NCBI RefSeq assembly: GCF_963576675.1
Contig: NC_088917.1
Span: 31,154,501 to 31,218,500 of the forward strand
DNA from: Euphorbia lathyris
Taxonomy: Eukaryota > Streptophyta > Magnoliopsida > Malpighiales > Euphorbiaceae
DNA length: 64,000 bases
Reading direction: 5' to 3'
In this document: piece after piece, positions 12,401 through 23,739 of the stretch
Layout: each line of letters begins with the position of its first letter
Position numbering within the stretch: the first letter of the stretch is position 1
Made by a program: the position numbers and the translations under genes
Notes under the pieces: generated by a model
Told to the model about the DNA's origin: nothing
The model's database searches: none
What the model saw: only the letters and a program-made list of their open reading frames with translations

Positions 12401-15223
12401 ATGACTAAGCTATCCTTCAACGTCTCCGGTGCCGGCCACCAAAAGTCCAGCTCCGATGAACCTTCACGAAACCCCTCTACACCGAGCAAGGGTAAAACTG
12501 GCCAAACCTCTGGCCAAGGGAAAGCTGTTAAGATCAGGACCTACTCAAAGGTCTTCGACAATGTACGTGAATGGAAGGTAGAACCCTCTAGATGGGTTTC
12601 GGAGCACTTTGTACAGAACGAACAACCATTTGCTGAGTGGATTTCCAAGAATGAATGGACTGGGTTGTTCTCGGTCAGGGATGAGACATATCCTGACCTA
12701 GTGAGGGAATTTTACCACAACCTCAAGGTTACCAGTGACTCCGCCGACTACCTGAGCACTGAAGTAAAAGGGAAAACCATCTTCATCAACCCTCTGTACA
12801 TAGGAAATCTCCTCCAGCTCAAAACTGAGGGAGTAAGGCTGAGAAAGTCAGGAGATCAGGACAAGACCGACTACGTCCATACCTTCTGCAAACCTGAGGG
12901 TCACTCAGGAGAGATCTCAGCATCTTCAATGGGACAGCATCAGAAGATGGCTCACTACCTGCTGAGCTATTTCATTTACCCAAAGATCAAATGCACTACA
13001 TCAGCAACCAACTTTGAACAGTGCTTCATATGGCACATGCTGACATACACCCCTATCAACATGCCAGTTTTCTTAGTTGCTGGGTTCCTACGCAGCACGA
13101 GTACAATGAGGTTGGGATCAATCATCACCAGGATCCTCATCGACCACAAGATTGACCTCGAAGGTGAGGAATCTTTTAGAGGAACTGAAATCACAGCTGC
13201 CTCGCTGAGGGCACTTAAATTTGGACAGCCCTTGAAGAAAGGAAAAGCTGCTACTGCTGCTGGCCAAGCTGATCAGACTGAGGAGACTATTGCTGAGCCT
13301 AAGAAAGGGCGAAGAACTAAGGCCCCAGTTTCTCGCAAGAGAAAATCTGCTGAGGCACCTAATGCTGTGTCTCCAGCAAAGAGGCAGAGGTCAGCTGGAA
13401 AGTCAGCTGAGAAGAGAAGCAGGCAAGATGAGCCTGACACTGAGGAAGCTGCTGAGCTATCTCAGAAGAAGCAGAAGTCTTCAACACTGGCACCTCTCGA
13501 CGTCATGCCGACAGATTTTATTGTACCAGGTGATTCTCATTTCACTCAATGCCAAGGTACTGATGCTGAGGAACCTGAGGTCCAGTTAGATGACCACTTC
13601 ATCTCCCAAGTTGAGGAAGAACTTGATGGAGATAATACTGAAGAAGAAGAAGACGATGAAACCAGCGGTCAAGATGATGCTGAGGAGTCTGAAGAGTATG
13701 ACAGCGAAATTGAAGCTGAGGACGCTAACACTGGGTTAGCTGGTGGAGCTGTGCAGACTGACACTGAGTTAGCTGCTGGAATTGAGCAAGTGGATCAAGC
13801 TGACCAGACCCATAATGAGGAAAAAGAACCTACTCACTCAGAAGAACCTGCTCATCATACCTCTCCACCACGTAGAAGGTGAAAGCTGGTTAAGGCCAGT
13901 GAGAAAATGGTCAGTGAACCCCCTTTGCAATCACTATCTATTCCTGAACTTGTCCTCTCCAAGACAACAAAGGATCCTTCTACCGTCCAATTAAAAATTT
14001 TCAAACGGCCCTCAACTTCCTCTACTACAATGCCGTTGGAAAAACAAGCCTCTGTTTCTTCTCAACAGGAACATGCCGAGCATCCTACTTCCACTACTTC
14101 AACCAGTCAAGTTGAACCGACCACTGCTCATGCTGTCTCCTCAAGCATGGTGCTGACTCCCCATCCTTCTGCCGTCAGCACAGACAGTGTTCAAGTTAAC
14201 ACCTCTACAACCAATCTCTCTGCCGATCACACAACAATTCCTCCATCTCAAGTGCAGATTGAGCAAACTCATCCTGTCACTGACCAGGGTACTCCTCTCA
14301 CACCCTTCTCTTCTGGTCATACGGATGTACATAGGGATGCCACTGAGTCCGGCAAGAAGCTCATCGACTCAGTGCAAGCTCTCATCCAAGATCTTCAACA
14401 GTCTGCTTCACCTGCTGCTGGATCCTCATTCCCAGAGACAACTCAGCTCTCCCAAGTCACTCTACTTCTCAACGAAGTCAAGGGACTCAAGGACCTGCTG
14501 AATGTCGTCTTATCATTTCAAGCCCAGCAAGCAAAGCAAGACTCACTTGCCAAGTTGGCAGAGATTCAACTGTCCACAATTCAACATCTGAACTCGCTAC
14601 ATCAGCAAGTCCAGAGGTTATCTGCTGTGAACACTGACTACGCCACTTCCTCAGAACTGAAGATGCTTTTTGCTCAGCTGCATACTGAGCAACTCAAGAC
14701 AAATGAGCAAATGGTGTCCTATAGTCAGTGCTCAGTTGAGCAAATCAGTGAGGCTGTCAGGCTACTTAACCTGAACAAGCAAGAAATGGATACTGACGCA
14801 TTGAAGCAGAATGAATTGTTGTCCCTCGCACAACAATCCTTCAACCATATCCGTCATAATAATATTCAACGACATCACTATGACTCAGCACTTCTGAAGA
14901 CATTCCACCAAGTCTTCGCTGGCCTCTCTGAAGCTCTCATCTGGCAAGCCAAAGCTCAAGCCTTCAGTGTAAATATGCTCAGTGCTGCTGATCTTCATAT
15001 ACCAGTAGAAGTCTCAGCTGATGGGGTTGCCATTTTTGATGGCGTGAACGAAAGTGCTGACAAACTAAAAGAGCTTTCATAAGAACTTTCTCGTGCTGTC
15101 TTAACCGATGCGTTCAAGCTCCCTGAAGTTGACAAAATGGGGGAGAAAGCGCAAGCTGCCAGAGCTCAGCATGAGCGACGTCAGTACGAGCGAAGTCAGT
15201 CACAAGGCAAGAAAAAGAAATAG
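12401..15223 (+). pseudogene. Element B third ORF (env-position ORF, plant transposon-protein-like N-terminus)
   Basis: One frame runs from the ATG at 12401 to TAG at 15221-15223, about 940 codons, interrupted by TGA at 13880-13882 and TAA at 15080-15082 (both C-to-T explicable). Residues about 60-290 (WVSEHF, DLVREFYHNL, INPLYIGNLLQL) resemble the putative plant transposon protein domain seen in large plant retroelements. The middle is lysine-rich and then strongly acidic (EEEEDDETSGQDDAEE). The last third is serine/threonine/proline-rich, then glutamine-rich and helical. No signal peptide or membrane segment is evident, so an envelope role is not supported. A polypurine copy (15134-15145) lies inside the frame near its end. 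Confidence 0.75.
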
Positions 15224-15760
15224 ATAGACTAGCATGCTTAAGCCACATCTGTGTAACCCATTTTGTCTAGTTTACTTCTTTTGTCTATATACTTGCTGAC
15301 TTCTCTCAATATATATATCATACTTTATTTCCTGATTTCAATACTGAGTTATGATATATGCTTTTATAGTACTGAGTTACTTTGTATCTTCATCAGCCAT
15401 ACTTAACACTTATAATATTTATTGACTAAATGATATGCTGATAACATGTTTGACATCATACTATGATCTTATGAAACATTCTGATAAAGAACTCATTGAA
15501 CAATAATTTGCTCAGCGCGCTCTGTATATCTAAAACTTCCGCTTAACACTGAGTAAATAGAATATGTAATATAGCTGACCTACACCTAAAAACTGACCTT
15601 AGACTCACTCATTTAAATTCTTAAATGATGCAATTAAAACTAAGTCAGTAGTGCAACCCTTACGGGGGAGTTTGCTGAATGATATAAGGTCAACTATCAT
15701 GGGGGAGCTCATACTGAATGCCTTGCTGAATAGTTTTGCCAACATCAAAATGGGGGAGTT
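15134..15760 (+). other. Multiplied polypurine tract of element B
   Basis: The core GGGGGAG appears at 15139-15145, 15664-15670, 15701-15707 and 15752-15758, the last directly before the 3' LTR. Two copies have the full form AAAATGGGGGAG. Repeated polypurine tracts before the 3' LTR are a known Sirevirus feature. The intervening 15224-15650 is AT-rich and non-coding. Confidence 0.8.
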
Positions 15761-17096
15761 TGTTGAAATACCTTTCCACATAATTTTGATTTGACAAAAT
15801 TGTTTAAATATAAATTATAACACATATCCTAAACACACTAAGTTTAAATGCTTTGATTTATTCTACTAATGTGTTTGTTCAATGTTGAGTATAAATGTTA
15901 TAAGTCATAAGGATTGGAAGGCCCAAGCCCAATACGGAAACCAAGGCCCAAGTTAAACAACTCAGTACACTCGGCCCGCGTATGTCAAGACGCTGCCGTT
16001 TTTGTTCAAAACGCAACTCAACAATCGGAAGGATCTAGAAGACCTTCGGGAACAACTTCAAGATGAAGCTGCTGAGTAGTCTCGACAAAACGTACAAGAC
16101 AGCAGCTGGCAAAGGAAAACTTCCAGACAAAGTGTTTCCTCTTTTGGCAAAGTTCAGACGACACAGTATGTTGTCCAGTTGACTTTACCATAAAAGGAGA
16201 GACCATCTGCTGTGCTGACCGAGGACAGAAGATACACGATTATGATTGGCCGAGAGCTCTGTGCAAGTCAGGATGACAACGACATATAGCCGTTTCCCTC
16301 CAAAGGTTATTTCGAAATTCGAAATGACCGAATGACCAGACGTCTCTATAAATAGTGCCATCACAAGCTTCACAACACACAGAACTTGATCAAGCCATTA
16401 CGCTGACCAAATCTCTACAAGTTCTGCAAGCAAGAAGCAAAGAAAATTTCTTACACTACATTTTCATATTTGTGTAAAAGTCTAGAGTGATTGTAAATCG
16501 TCTAAAGTGTCTTAGCACATCTTTGTATTAGGACAAAAACACTTATCATTTCTAGAAATAGAAAGGAGAGGCTGAGTACTCGGTTTTAAGTACTCAGCGG
16601 AGAGATTAGGATTGAGTAGAAGTATAGAGGAAGGTACTCTTGTCATACTCAATTGCTGATATTGTAAAAGGTTTGAGGCTCTACCTTTAAAGAGCTCAGT
16701 AGAGGATTCGAAATCTCGGAAGTGTTCCGGGGACAGGACGTAGGCTTAGAAGAAGCCGAACCTGGATAAATCTGCTGAGTGAAGTATTTCTAAACCTTAA
16801 CTCCTAATTTATATTGCTTGCTTTAAATAATCAAAACTGACCAAGTAAAGAGGTCAAGTTGAGTTGTGCGCGTTGAACGTCTGAGTTCAGGAATAGACTC
16901 CAAGTGCTATCTCCTGACTCAAGCTGAGGAACTGACCTAGTCACCTGTTGACTAAGCCAGTATCTTGCTGTTTACTCAGCGCCGATGTTCAAACCTTTTT
17001 CTTTAGAAAAAGAAGTCTGCCTAAATTGCGAAAAAAGTTTAAATAGTTCCTAACCCCCCCTTGGAACTATACTTGCAACTAAACAAGGGACCAACA
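15761..17096 (+). repeat. 3' LTR of element B
   Basis: Same length as the 5' LTR (1336 bp). The differences I found are single bases at offsets corresponding to 16021, 16090, 16170, 16197, 16304, 16443, 16914 and 16984 (approximate). It is followed at 17097 by ACCCT, the intact copy of the target duplication. Confidence 0.95.
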
Positions 17097-17884
17097 ACCC
17101 TCACGGCTGGCCCATAAATCTCTTGGACGATGTTCTTTATGCGTTGGGCCTCCCCTACGTTATTGGTGGGTTCCACGCGTGTATGCGTTGTCCGTTGTGG
17201 GTGAAAGTTGCTTCCTCTCCCATTGCCCCCCGAGTTACGAGTATAGCTCTCCTCATAATGTTCGGCATGGTTACTAGGCTCGGTATGAGATCTAAACTGT
17301 TGTTGAGGTGGTGGGACTTGGACGTGTTCTGGACTGATCCTATCGGCGCGCTCATTGAACCTGAGGTTTTCTTCCCGGATTGGTGGAGGGGTATATCTTT
17401 CACTGGCACCTGAGATCGGCGTTCCTTTTCCATTGCTTGCCGGTCCTTGGGATCTTGACTTTTGTGAGAAAAGCTCGGCGCATTTCTCTGGGATTTTGCC
17501 GATTTCTCCGGTTAAATCGACAATCCTCTCCTCGAGGGCTGGAACCTTGTTGGAATCGTTTATCGCCTCGCTGTTAGCTTTGAACATGGCCTCATTGCTA
17601 GCTTGCATTGCGCTGTATATAGCTTCATTATTCTCTCTCATGGTTTGTGAAAACCCATGTAGAAATGGGTTGATTTGCTTCTCCATATTTGCTATAAATG
17701 GTGCCAAGTCGAATATGGGCGGGCCTTGAGGTGGTTGTTGGTTTGTATCGCGACTATGGCTCACAGTCTCGGCCACAAAGCCTTCGGTCATTCCGGGCTC
17801 ATTGTTACGGTCTTGGTTCTGATTTTGACTCTCTTCGGAGTCCGATGGAATTGGATCTTTCCCGATATTCTTCCTAGGCAGCAT
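17097..17884 (-). pseudogene. Element A gag, N-terminal part
   Basis: The ATG at 17884 follows a short leader after the primer binding site. The 263-codon stretch is polar, with a helical, asparagine- and glutamate-rich segment (residues about 65-140) and a proline- and arginine-rich linker. It stops at the copia insertion. The last two bases of the left codon plus base 5641 restore the frame on the other side, so this and 4607-5645 are one gene. Confidence 0.85.
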
Positions 17885-18110
17885 CCTTCGTGAGTACTTA
17901 TAGGTAAAAATGATGAAATCAAGTTAGTAATCTAGTATTGAAAAAGAAAGAACAAGAAAATAAATAAATACTTATTAATGGAATAAAAACAAAGCATGAA
18001 AAACAAGTGGTTTAAAACTGAATAAAAAATGAATATGATATGAAAAAGGGTTATGAAAGAAAATAGGCACAAAAACGAGTTCTAAAATTTTTGGTGAAGC
18101 CTAAAGAAAA

Positions 18111-18129
18111 GGTCCCACTGGGCGTGCCA
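18111..18129 (-). other. Primer binding site of element A
   Basis: Read on the minus strand, TGGCACGCCCAGTGGGAC begins five bases after the LTR end, where a tRNA-complementary primer site belongs. I did not match it to a particular tRNA. Confidence 0.65.
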
Positions 18130-18804
18130 AAAATTGTTAGCGATATTTTGCGAATATGCTAATTTTCAACCTTGTCACGTGTGGTTAGGGTGCGGGCGTG
18201 CCAGAGAAGTTACCTCTCAATTAAAATGGTTAAGTTTATGGAATTTGCGCGCCAAAACTTGAATTCTAAACGAAACGATTGGCGAGGGACGCAAGGATTG
18301 AAAAAGTCCCTCTTGGGTCTCTCGCGCCGTTATAGAAACTTTGCGAGATAAATTGTTTTTATTTAAGCTAAGCGTATAGATTGAAGACGGGAAAAGTAAA
18401 GAAATTGAAGGTGCGAAATTAACACGAGATTTGGTGAAAAATCGGTATTTTATTGATGTAAATCAAGGTTTGAATACATGTGTTTGAGGTAAGCATGAAA
18501 TTGAAAATGAATTACAATTGAAGAACTTCTATACTAAACATATAGCTAATTCAATTGAACTGGAAGAACAAATCAAATACAAGGAATTGAAATGCAATTA
18601 AAATAAATTAGAATTCAACAACAAACTCGGAGCCACAATAGCTATCTCGGATTGATGTTGAATTTTGGTGTCGGTGCGAGGTCCTTGGAGAGCTGCAACC
18701 GGTCGGGCCCGTACGGTATGTGATCTTGGCAATGGCAAAACGTTGGTAGACAATGGGGCAGATTTAACCCTCAACTTCGGGAGGCTCGTTTGGATGCATA
18801 AGAA

Positions 18805-19180
18805 CACGGAATTGGACGAGTAAATAGGCTAAATTTAACTTCAGGAGGTCAGGAACAAACTTCTATAAGGGATCGAAGGCTAAAACGGATGCTAAGTAGA
18901 CGAAATTGGGAGTTGAAAATAACTGGACGAATCTGGAAAATTCTGGAAACAGAATGTCTAAAAGGATTTGGGCTGGACAGATCGGCTTGTAAATAGAGTT
19001 TCTGGGCACGGAATTGGGCAAATAAATATACTAGATTGAACTTCAAGACGTCAGGAACAACTTTGTCGAAGGGATTGAAAGCAAAAAATGACTTTAAATA
19101 GACGCAATCGGGCTTTGAAAGTAATTGAACGAATCTGGAAAATCGATTTGAAAACAGAGCTCTAGCTAGGAATTGAGCAA
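18805..19180. repeat. Degenerate direct repeat in element A LTR
   Basis: A block beginning GGAATTGG and containing AACTTCAGG-like, GTCAGGAACAA and GAACGAATCTGGAAAAT-like words recurs about 200 bp later, with a third start about 160 bp after that. It lies in the R/U5 part of the LTR. Confidence 0.6.
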
Positions 19181-19440
19181 ATTAAAGACTTGGAATACTA
19201 AATTGAATTAGAAAAACTTGGAAAGAGGCTATTGGAACTTTAATTGGAGCTAAAGAAGAGCTAAAAGAGGAATCGAAGCTAAAAAAAACGAAGAACGAAA
19301 GAAAGAACTTGAAGAACTAAGAACAAAGGGACTTAAGAACTAAGAACTAGAACTAAGAACTAGAGAGCATTGGAAGGGACCTTAGGAAGGGGTTTTGTTG
19401 TGTTGGATTGAGTGTGTTTTTTATGGAGGGGAGGGGGTCT

Positions 19441-19447
19441 ATTTATA
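19441..19447 (-). promoter_or_regulatory. TATA box of element A LTR
   Basis: On the minus strand the sequence CTATAAATAG lies about 560 bp into the LTR, downstream of the dyad array, as expected for a U3 promoter directing transcription toward gag. Confidence 0.6.
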
Positions 19448-19612
19448 GTATTTTGGAGTGGCATTTTGGTAATTATTCAGTGGTATTTTGGTAATTATTC
19501 ACCAACTACCCCTTGAAATTCTCTCCCACTAACTTGCCACATCACCAACTAACTTAACTTCTTCAACTCCCACTAACTGCTGTTGACCGCTTCCAACTGC
19601 TGCCGGAAGAGA

Positions 19613-19873
19613 GGATACGCTCCGCGTAATGTCGGTTACGCCCTGCGTATCAGGGCTTCTAAAGCTTGCGCGTTCTGTCGATGACGTTTACGCGTGGCTT
19701 ATGGAAGGGTACGTCCCGCGTAAACGAGTCTCTGAAGTGGAACGTCTTCGGATGCGCGGTATACGCCCTGCGTATGGAAATGCACGCCCCGCGTAAATGT
19801 GCTCCTGATCCTGAAACGCCTTTGGATGTGTGGAGTACGCCCCGCGTATGAAGATGTACGCCTCGCGTATTTG
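19613..19873. repeat. Array of TACGC(N3)GCGTA dyads in the U3 of element A
   Basis: About seven imperfect copies of the near-palindrome TACGCCCYGCGTA occur at irregular spacing (near 19616, 19642, 19709, 19760, 19783, 19833 and 19857). They lie just upstream, on the minus strand, of the TATA box. Dyads of this kind suggest protein-binding sites, which is inference. Confidence 0.7.
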
Positions 19874-20008
19874 GGATGAATTTACGAATGTATTTATTAT
19901 TTTTATTTTATCATTATTATTTTCTAGATACAATGAAAACTATATCCTAAAATTGACAAACAAGCATTATATATATATATAATAAAATTTATTTATTTTG
20001 GGCCAACA

Positions 20009-20699
20009 ATTACATATGTGGTGTACAACTTTTGCTTTGTTTCACACTTTGATGTACGTCTTTCATTTTTGTACACAAAAATTTACAGCCGTATGGTGAC
20101 CTCCCCCACTAAAGTGTACAACTAAAAATGACTGATCAACGCTAGTCAACCTGCCACAACACCAATTTTTAACCAAAAATAAACCCACTCATCTTCTTCA
20201 ACCAATTTTTAATATATTATTTACTTGTCACATTATAGCAAACACTAACACCATTTGTTGAATTCTTTATATTCGCTAGCGTAGTGTCTTTTATATTTTT
20301 TTTACATTAAAAAATATTACATTCTTCAAATTGCAAATCCTCGAAACTACATAGATGCTTTTCCCAAATTAATTTCCTTTTCATTAACATTTTAACTAGC
20401 AAAAACAATGTAGATAGTTTTTCAAAGTAAAATTAATATTCATGAAATTTACATATCATAAAAAAAAGTTAAATCATGGAGCAAAATAAGAAAAGTATAT
20501 TAACAAAGAAAAAAAAAAATCTAAAAGGGGACACTAAATTTGGAGCCCTGATATACATGAATCAGAAACAAAAGAAATGAAGTGGGAATGTACAAATCAA
20601 AATTTTTATCTTTACATGTAAAAGGCAGGCTCAGTCAGTCAGGCCATATATTTAATATCTGTATGTGTTAGTGAAGAAGTTCCAGGAATGTAAGCATGA
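20009..20699. other. Intergenic DNA 3' of the PRK-like gene
   Basis: AT-rich, no ORF of note. Words such as GTGTACAA and TTTCACACTTTGATGTAC near 20010-20110 hint at an old MITE, but I could not find the matching inverted end. The gene's 3' UTR and polyadenylation region should lie in 20450-20699. Confidence 0.5.
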
Positions 20700-23600
20700 T
20701 CAAACCTGAATTTCTTGTATCCTCCTAATCGCTTCTCGCATATCTAACCGTTGATTTGAATCAGCTTCGGTGCAGGCAGCTCCGATTCGAAGCAGTTCTA
20801 CCATCTGTTTAATAGTTTCTGAATTGCTATTATCTGATACTTCAGGGTCAATAAGTTCTTGTTCTTTTCCTTCAGAAATTGCTTGAACTACCCATTGTAC
20901 TACATCTGTTCCTCCTTTCCCATTTGTGAGGTATTGAGATGGGAATTTTCCTGTCATTATTTCCAGTATTATTATTCCTAGACAATACACATCAGATTTT
21001 GGTGATATTACATGTTTTTGTATGTATTCTGGTGTTTTATATGCAAACATTGTTTGTGATGAATGGTTCAGATTTGTTAACGGATCAAGTGCATAATCCC
21101 CTAATACTGGCTCGTAATTTTCATTTAAAAGAACATTGCTTGATTTCAGATTTCCATGGGGAAGGTTATATGTTGAGTATTCTGTGTGTAGATAACTCAA
21201 CCCCTCTGCTATTCCTTTTACTATTTTTACTCGGGTTGCCCAATTTAGTTGTGCATGACATATTCCACGATCACCTGAAATATATACCATATAGGATCCA
21301 TCATTCACTTTTATATATAATTACGTTGAAACGGAAACGGATATGAAAACTGAAACCGAAATAGACATCAAGAAACAATATTTAGGGATTTATATGTCTG
21401 TTGATCTACTTCTGAAAACATATTACATCTTAGGAAACGAGTTTTTAAATTCTAGGAAATGTGTAATGATCTGGTCGTGAGGGAGTGGCGTCGAGGACAT
21501 GGTGGAAGGCTCATGTAAGGCGAGGTTCTAAAGGATGACCAATGGGAATGTTAACGGACTGAATCCCACGCTAGAAAATGAAGAGGGGTGACTCTGCTAC
21601 ATTAGTAAGGTACGTAGATCTAGACGTATTTCAAAACCCTGAGGCTCAAATAATTGAATTTGGACTAAAACGGACAATATCTATATACTGTTATAAAAAG
21701 AGTTCCTAATTTTCTTATTTTAAAAAACATGACCCGATATGTTTTGTACAAGTTTCCTAGAAACGTATTTTAAAACCATGAGGCCGAAAGAATGAACTAT
21801 GGGCCAAAGAGGACAGTATCTACATAGTATTCTATCACGCTGTTACGAAACGAGTTCCTAATTTTCTAAAATTATAGAAACGTGACCCGAAATATTTTGT
21901 GCAAGTTTCCTAGAGTTTCCATTGTAGACGTATTTTAAAGTCGTGAGGCTCAAAAAATGAACCCTAGACCAAAACAGACAATATCAACATGAAATATATT
22001 GTATCGCACTCTTACAAAAAGCGTTCCTAATTTTCTTAAATTATGGAAACGTGAAACATTTTGTACAAGTTTCCGAAAGTTTCTAGTGTTGACATACTTT
22101 AAAGTCGTGAGGCTTAAAGAATAAAACTTGAGATAAAACCAACTATATCTAAATGGGTATCAGACTGTTGCAAAACAAGTTCCTAATTTTCTTAAATTAT
22201 GAAAACATGCCCCAAATGTGTGAACGTATTCTAAAACCGTGCCGTCTAAAGAATGAAACTTGGACAAAGAAGACCATTTCTACATGGATGTATATAAGTC
22301 GGTTACAAAACAAGTTCCTAATTTTCTTAAATTATGCAAACCTGACTCGAAACGTTCTCGGATTTCAATTTTCCAAAACATGAAAAGCTTTAAAATCAAA
22401 GTATGGATTGGTTGGAAGATAGAAAAGAGAGATGATACGTACCATGGAGGACATACAACAAGCTTCCTTTAGGCATATATTCAGAAACTAAAAGCTTCTC
22501 TTCCTTCCTGAAATGATAAGCTAATGGAGTTAAAATATTCTTATGCCTAATCCTACCAAATCTTCTCATTTCAGCATCAAACAAATCTCTACCCATCATA
22601 TTCATTTCCCTCATCCTCTTCACCACCACCGCTAATCCACTCGTCATTTGTGCCTTATAAGCTGACCCTAATCCTCCACTTCCCAACACTTCTGCTGCTG
22701 CTTTCATCAAATCTTGCAATCCAAAACTCCCCTTTTCATCATTCACCATTATCAAATCCCCCATATTCACATGCTTCCCGTGCTGCGATCCCCTCCGACT
22801 ACCTCCTCCTCTCCGACTACTATTCTCCGACGCCGATTTCTTGCTTGAACTTCGTGACCGCACTGGTAGAACTGTTTCATCTAGATTTTCTTTCTCCAAC
22901 ATGTTAAATTTCCCATCATCGTTCTTCCCGCTTCCTGAATATATAGTAAGCGCCACGAAAACTGCTATCAATGTCAACACCATTATCCCTACCATTGTTG
23001 TGGTATTCGAATTACTCGCAGTAGACAAAGCGATTTGTGATTCATTTGTTGTTGGACTTGGACATGCTTGATTCAGTGGTTTTCCGCAGAGTTTCTCGTT
23101 TCCTTGGAAAGAAGAGGCGTTAAATGAGGAAAAACTCGACGGAATTTCGCCTTGGAGAAGGTTGTTCGCCAAGCTGAATGATGTTAATTTCGGGTTTTTT
23201 AATGGAGGAATTGGTCCGGTAAATTGATTACGTTCAAGGTGCAATTCGATCAGATGCGATAGCTGTGTCACTGATTGTGGTATTTGACCGGTGAATTTGT
23301 TATCGGAGAGCCAAAGTTTCTTCAAAGAAGACATCGGTGCGAAGAAATCGTTAGGGATTTCACCGGTGAATTTGTTTTCGGATAACAAGAGAGATTTGAG
23401 GGCACCAAGTTTGTTGAACTCAGGAATTGGACCGGTGAATGAGTTATTGATGAAACTTATAGTTCTGAGGCCTTGAAGTTGTTGTAAAGCGGCGACATCG
23501 ATTTTTCCTGATAGACCTAAATCGGAGAGATGAAGACGTTGAATTCTACCGGCAAAACAAATGCAACCGAGCCATTTAGATTGACAAGGATCAGTATCTG

Positions 23601-23739
23601 GAAGCCAATTGGTCAAAAGTTGAGCATTAGTGAAAGATTTTTTCAATTCGAGAAGAGCTTCATTTTCCGACAAGGAATTGGAGAGGGAAAGTTGGAGGAG
23701 GAGAAGGAGAAGAAGAAGAAGGCGAACAACAACGGTCAT
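20700..23739 (-). CDS. PRK3: Leucine-rich-repeat receptor-like kinase, pollen receptor kinase (PRK3-like), two exons
   Basis: Exon 1 is 23739-22443 and exon 2 is 21274-20700, with a 1168-bp GT-AG intron splitting one glycine codon (CAT G|GTACGT ... TTTCAG|GT GAT). The product is about 623 residues. It has a signal peptide (poly-Leu), an N-terminal LRR cap (ENEALLELKKSF, WLGCICF), about five LRRs (LSGKI, FTGPIP, FTGEIP, FTGQIP), a CGKPLNQAC cap, one membrane segment (about 250-270) and a basic serine-rich juxtamembrane region. The kinase domain has the glycine loop LGSGGLGSAYKA and the lysine VVKRM. HRD is replaced by HGN and DFG by GDY, so catalysis is doubtful, as is usual in this pollen-expressed family. 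I chose ATG 23739 because it precedes the hydrophobic signal. The ending RIQEIQV matches the family length. It is the only clearly intact host gene here. PRK3 rather than another PRK is inferred from wording. Confidence 0.93.
21640..22380. repeat. Degenerate tandem repeat in the PRK-like intron
   Basis: About five copies of a unit of 135-170 bp, each with the word GTTCCTAATTTTCT (near 21702, 21854, 22023, 22179 and 22313). Each copy also has a GTGAGGCTCAAAGAATGAA-like block and CAATATCTACATG-like words. Similarity decays between copies, so the array is old. Confidence 0.75.

Larger units (their letters stand above)
5646..17096 (+). mobile_element. Sirevirus-like Ty1/copia retrotransposon B, complete, inserted in element A
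   Basis: The element is 11,451 bp with two 1336-bp LTRs (5646-6981 and 15761-17096), TGTTG...CAACA ends and an initiator-Met-tRNA primer site. It carries gag, pol (protease, integrase, RT, RNase H order = copia), a long ORF after pol and several GGGGGAG polypurine copies. The extra ORF and multiplied polypurine tracts are Sirevirus traits. The flanks are ACCT on the left and ACCCT on the right. A 5-bp duplication ACCCT with one C lost on the left both explains this and restores the gag frame of element A. About 8 LTR differences (0.6%) mean a recent insertion, roughly 0.2-0.3 My at the commonly assumed 1.3e-8 per site per year. Confidence 0.95.
1..20008 (-). mobile_element. Tat-lineage Ty3/gypsy retrotransposon A (3' LTR outside window), split by copia element B
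   Basis: The minus strand reads 5' LTR (20008-18135), primer binding site, gag, protease, reverse transcriptase, RNase H, a second plant-type RNase H and integrase, ending at base 1 inside the last codons of pol. The domain order and the additional RNase H before the integrase are the Tat-lineage signature within Ty3/gypsy. The element is interrupted between 5645 and 17097 by a complete Ty1/copia element, with the gag frame continuing on both sides. The 3' LTR and the target duplication lie left of the window, so LTR divergence cannot be measured. Coding capacity is broken by a poly-C frameshift and at least four in-frame stops. Confidence 0.92.
18135..20008 (-). repeat. 5' LTR of element A
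   Basis: The 1874-bp segment begins TGTTAG and ends CCAACA on the plus strand (TG...CA on either strand). On the minus strand it is followed by the primer binding site and gag. It carries a TATA box at 19441-19447, an array of TACGC dyads in the putative U3 and an internal repeat of about 160-200 bp. The partner LTR is not in the window, so the outer end at 20008 is inferred from the terminal motif only. Confidence 0.75.

Noticed and set aside
12401..15223. Envelope gene in element B
   Set aside because: No signal peptide, membrane helix or glycosylated ectodomain pattern; called only a third ORF.
22153..22472. Small plus-strand ORFs sharing LQNKFLIFLNY
   Set aside because: They arise from tandem repeat units in the PRK intron.
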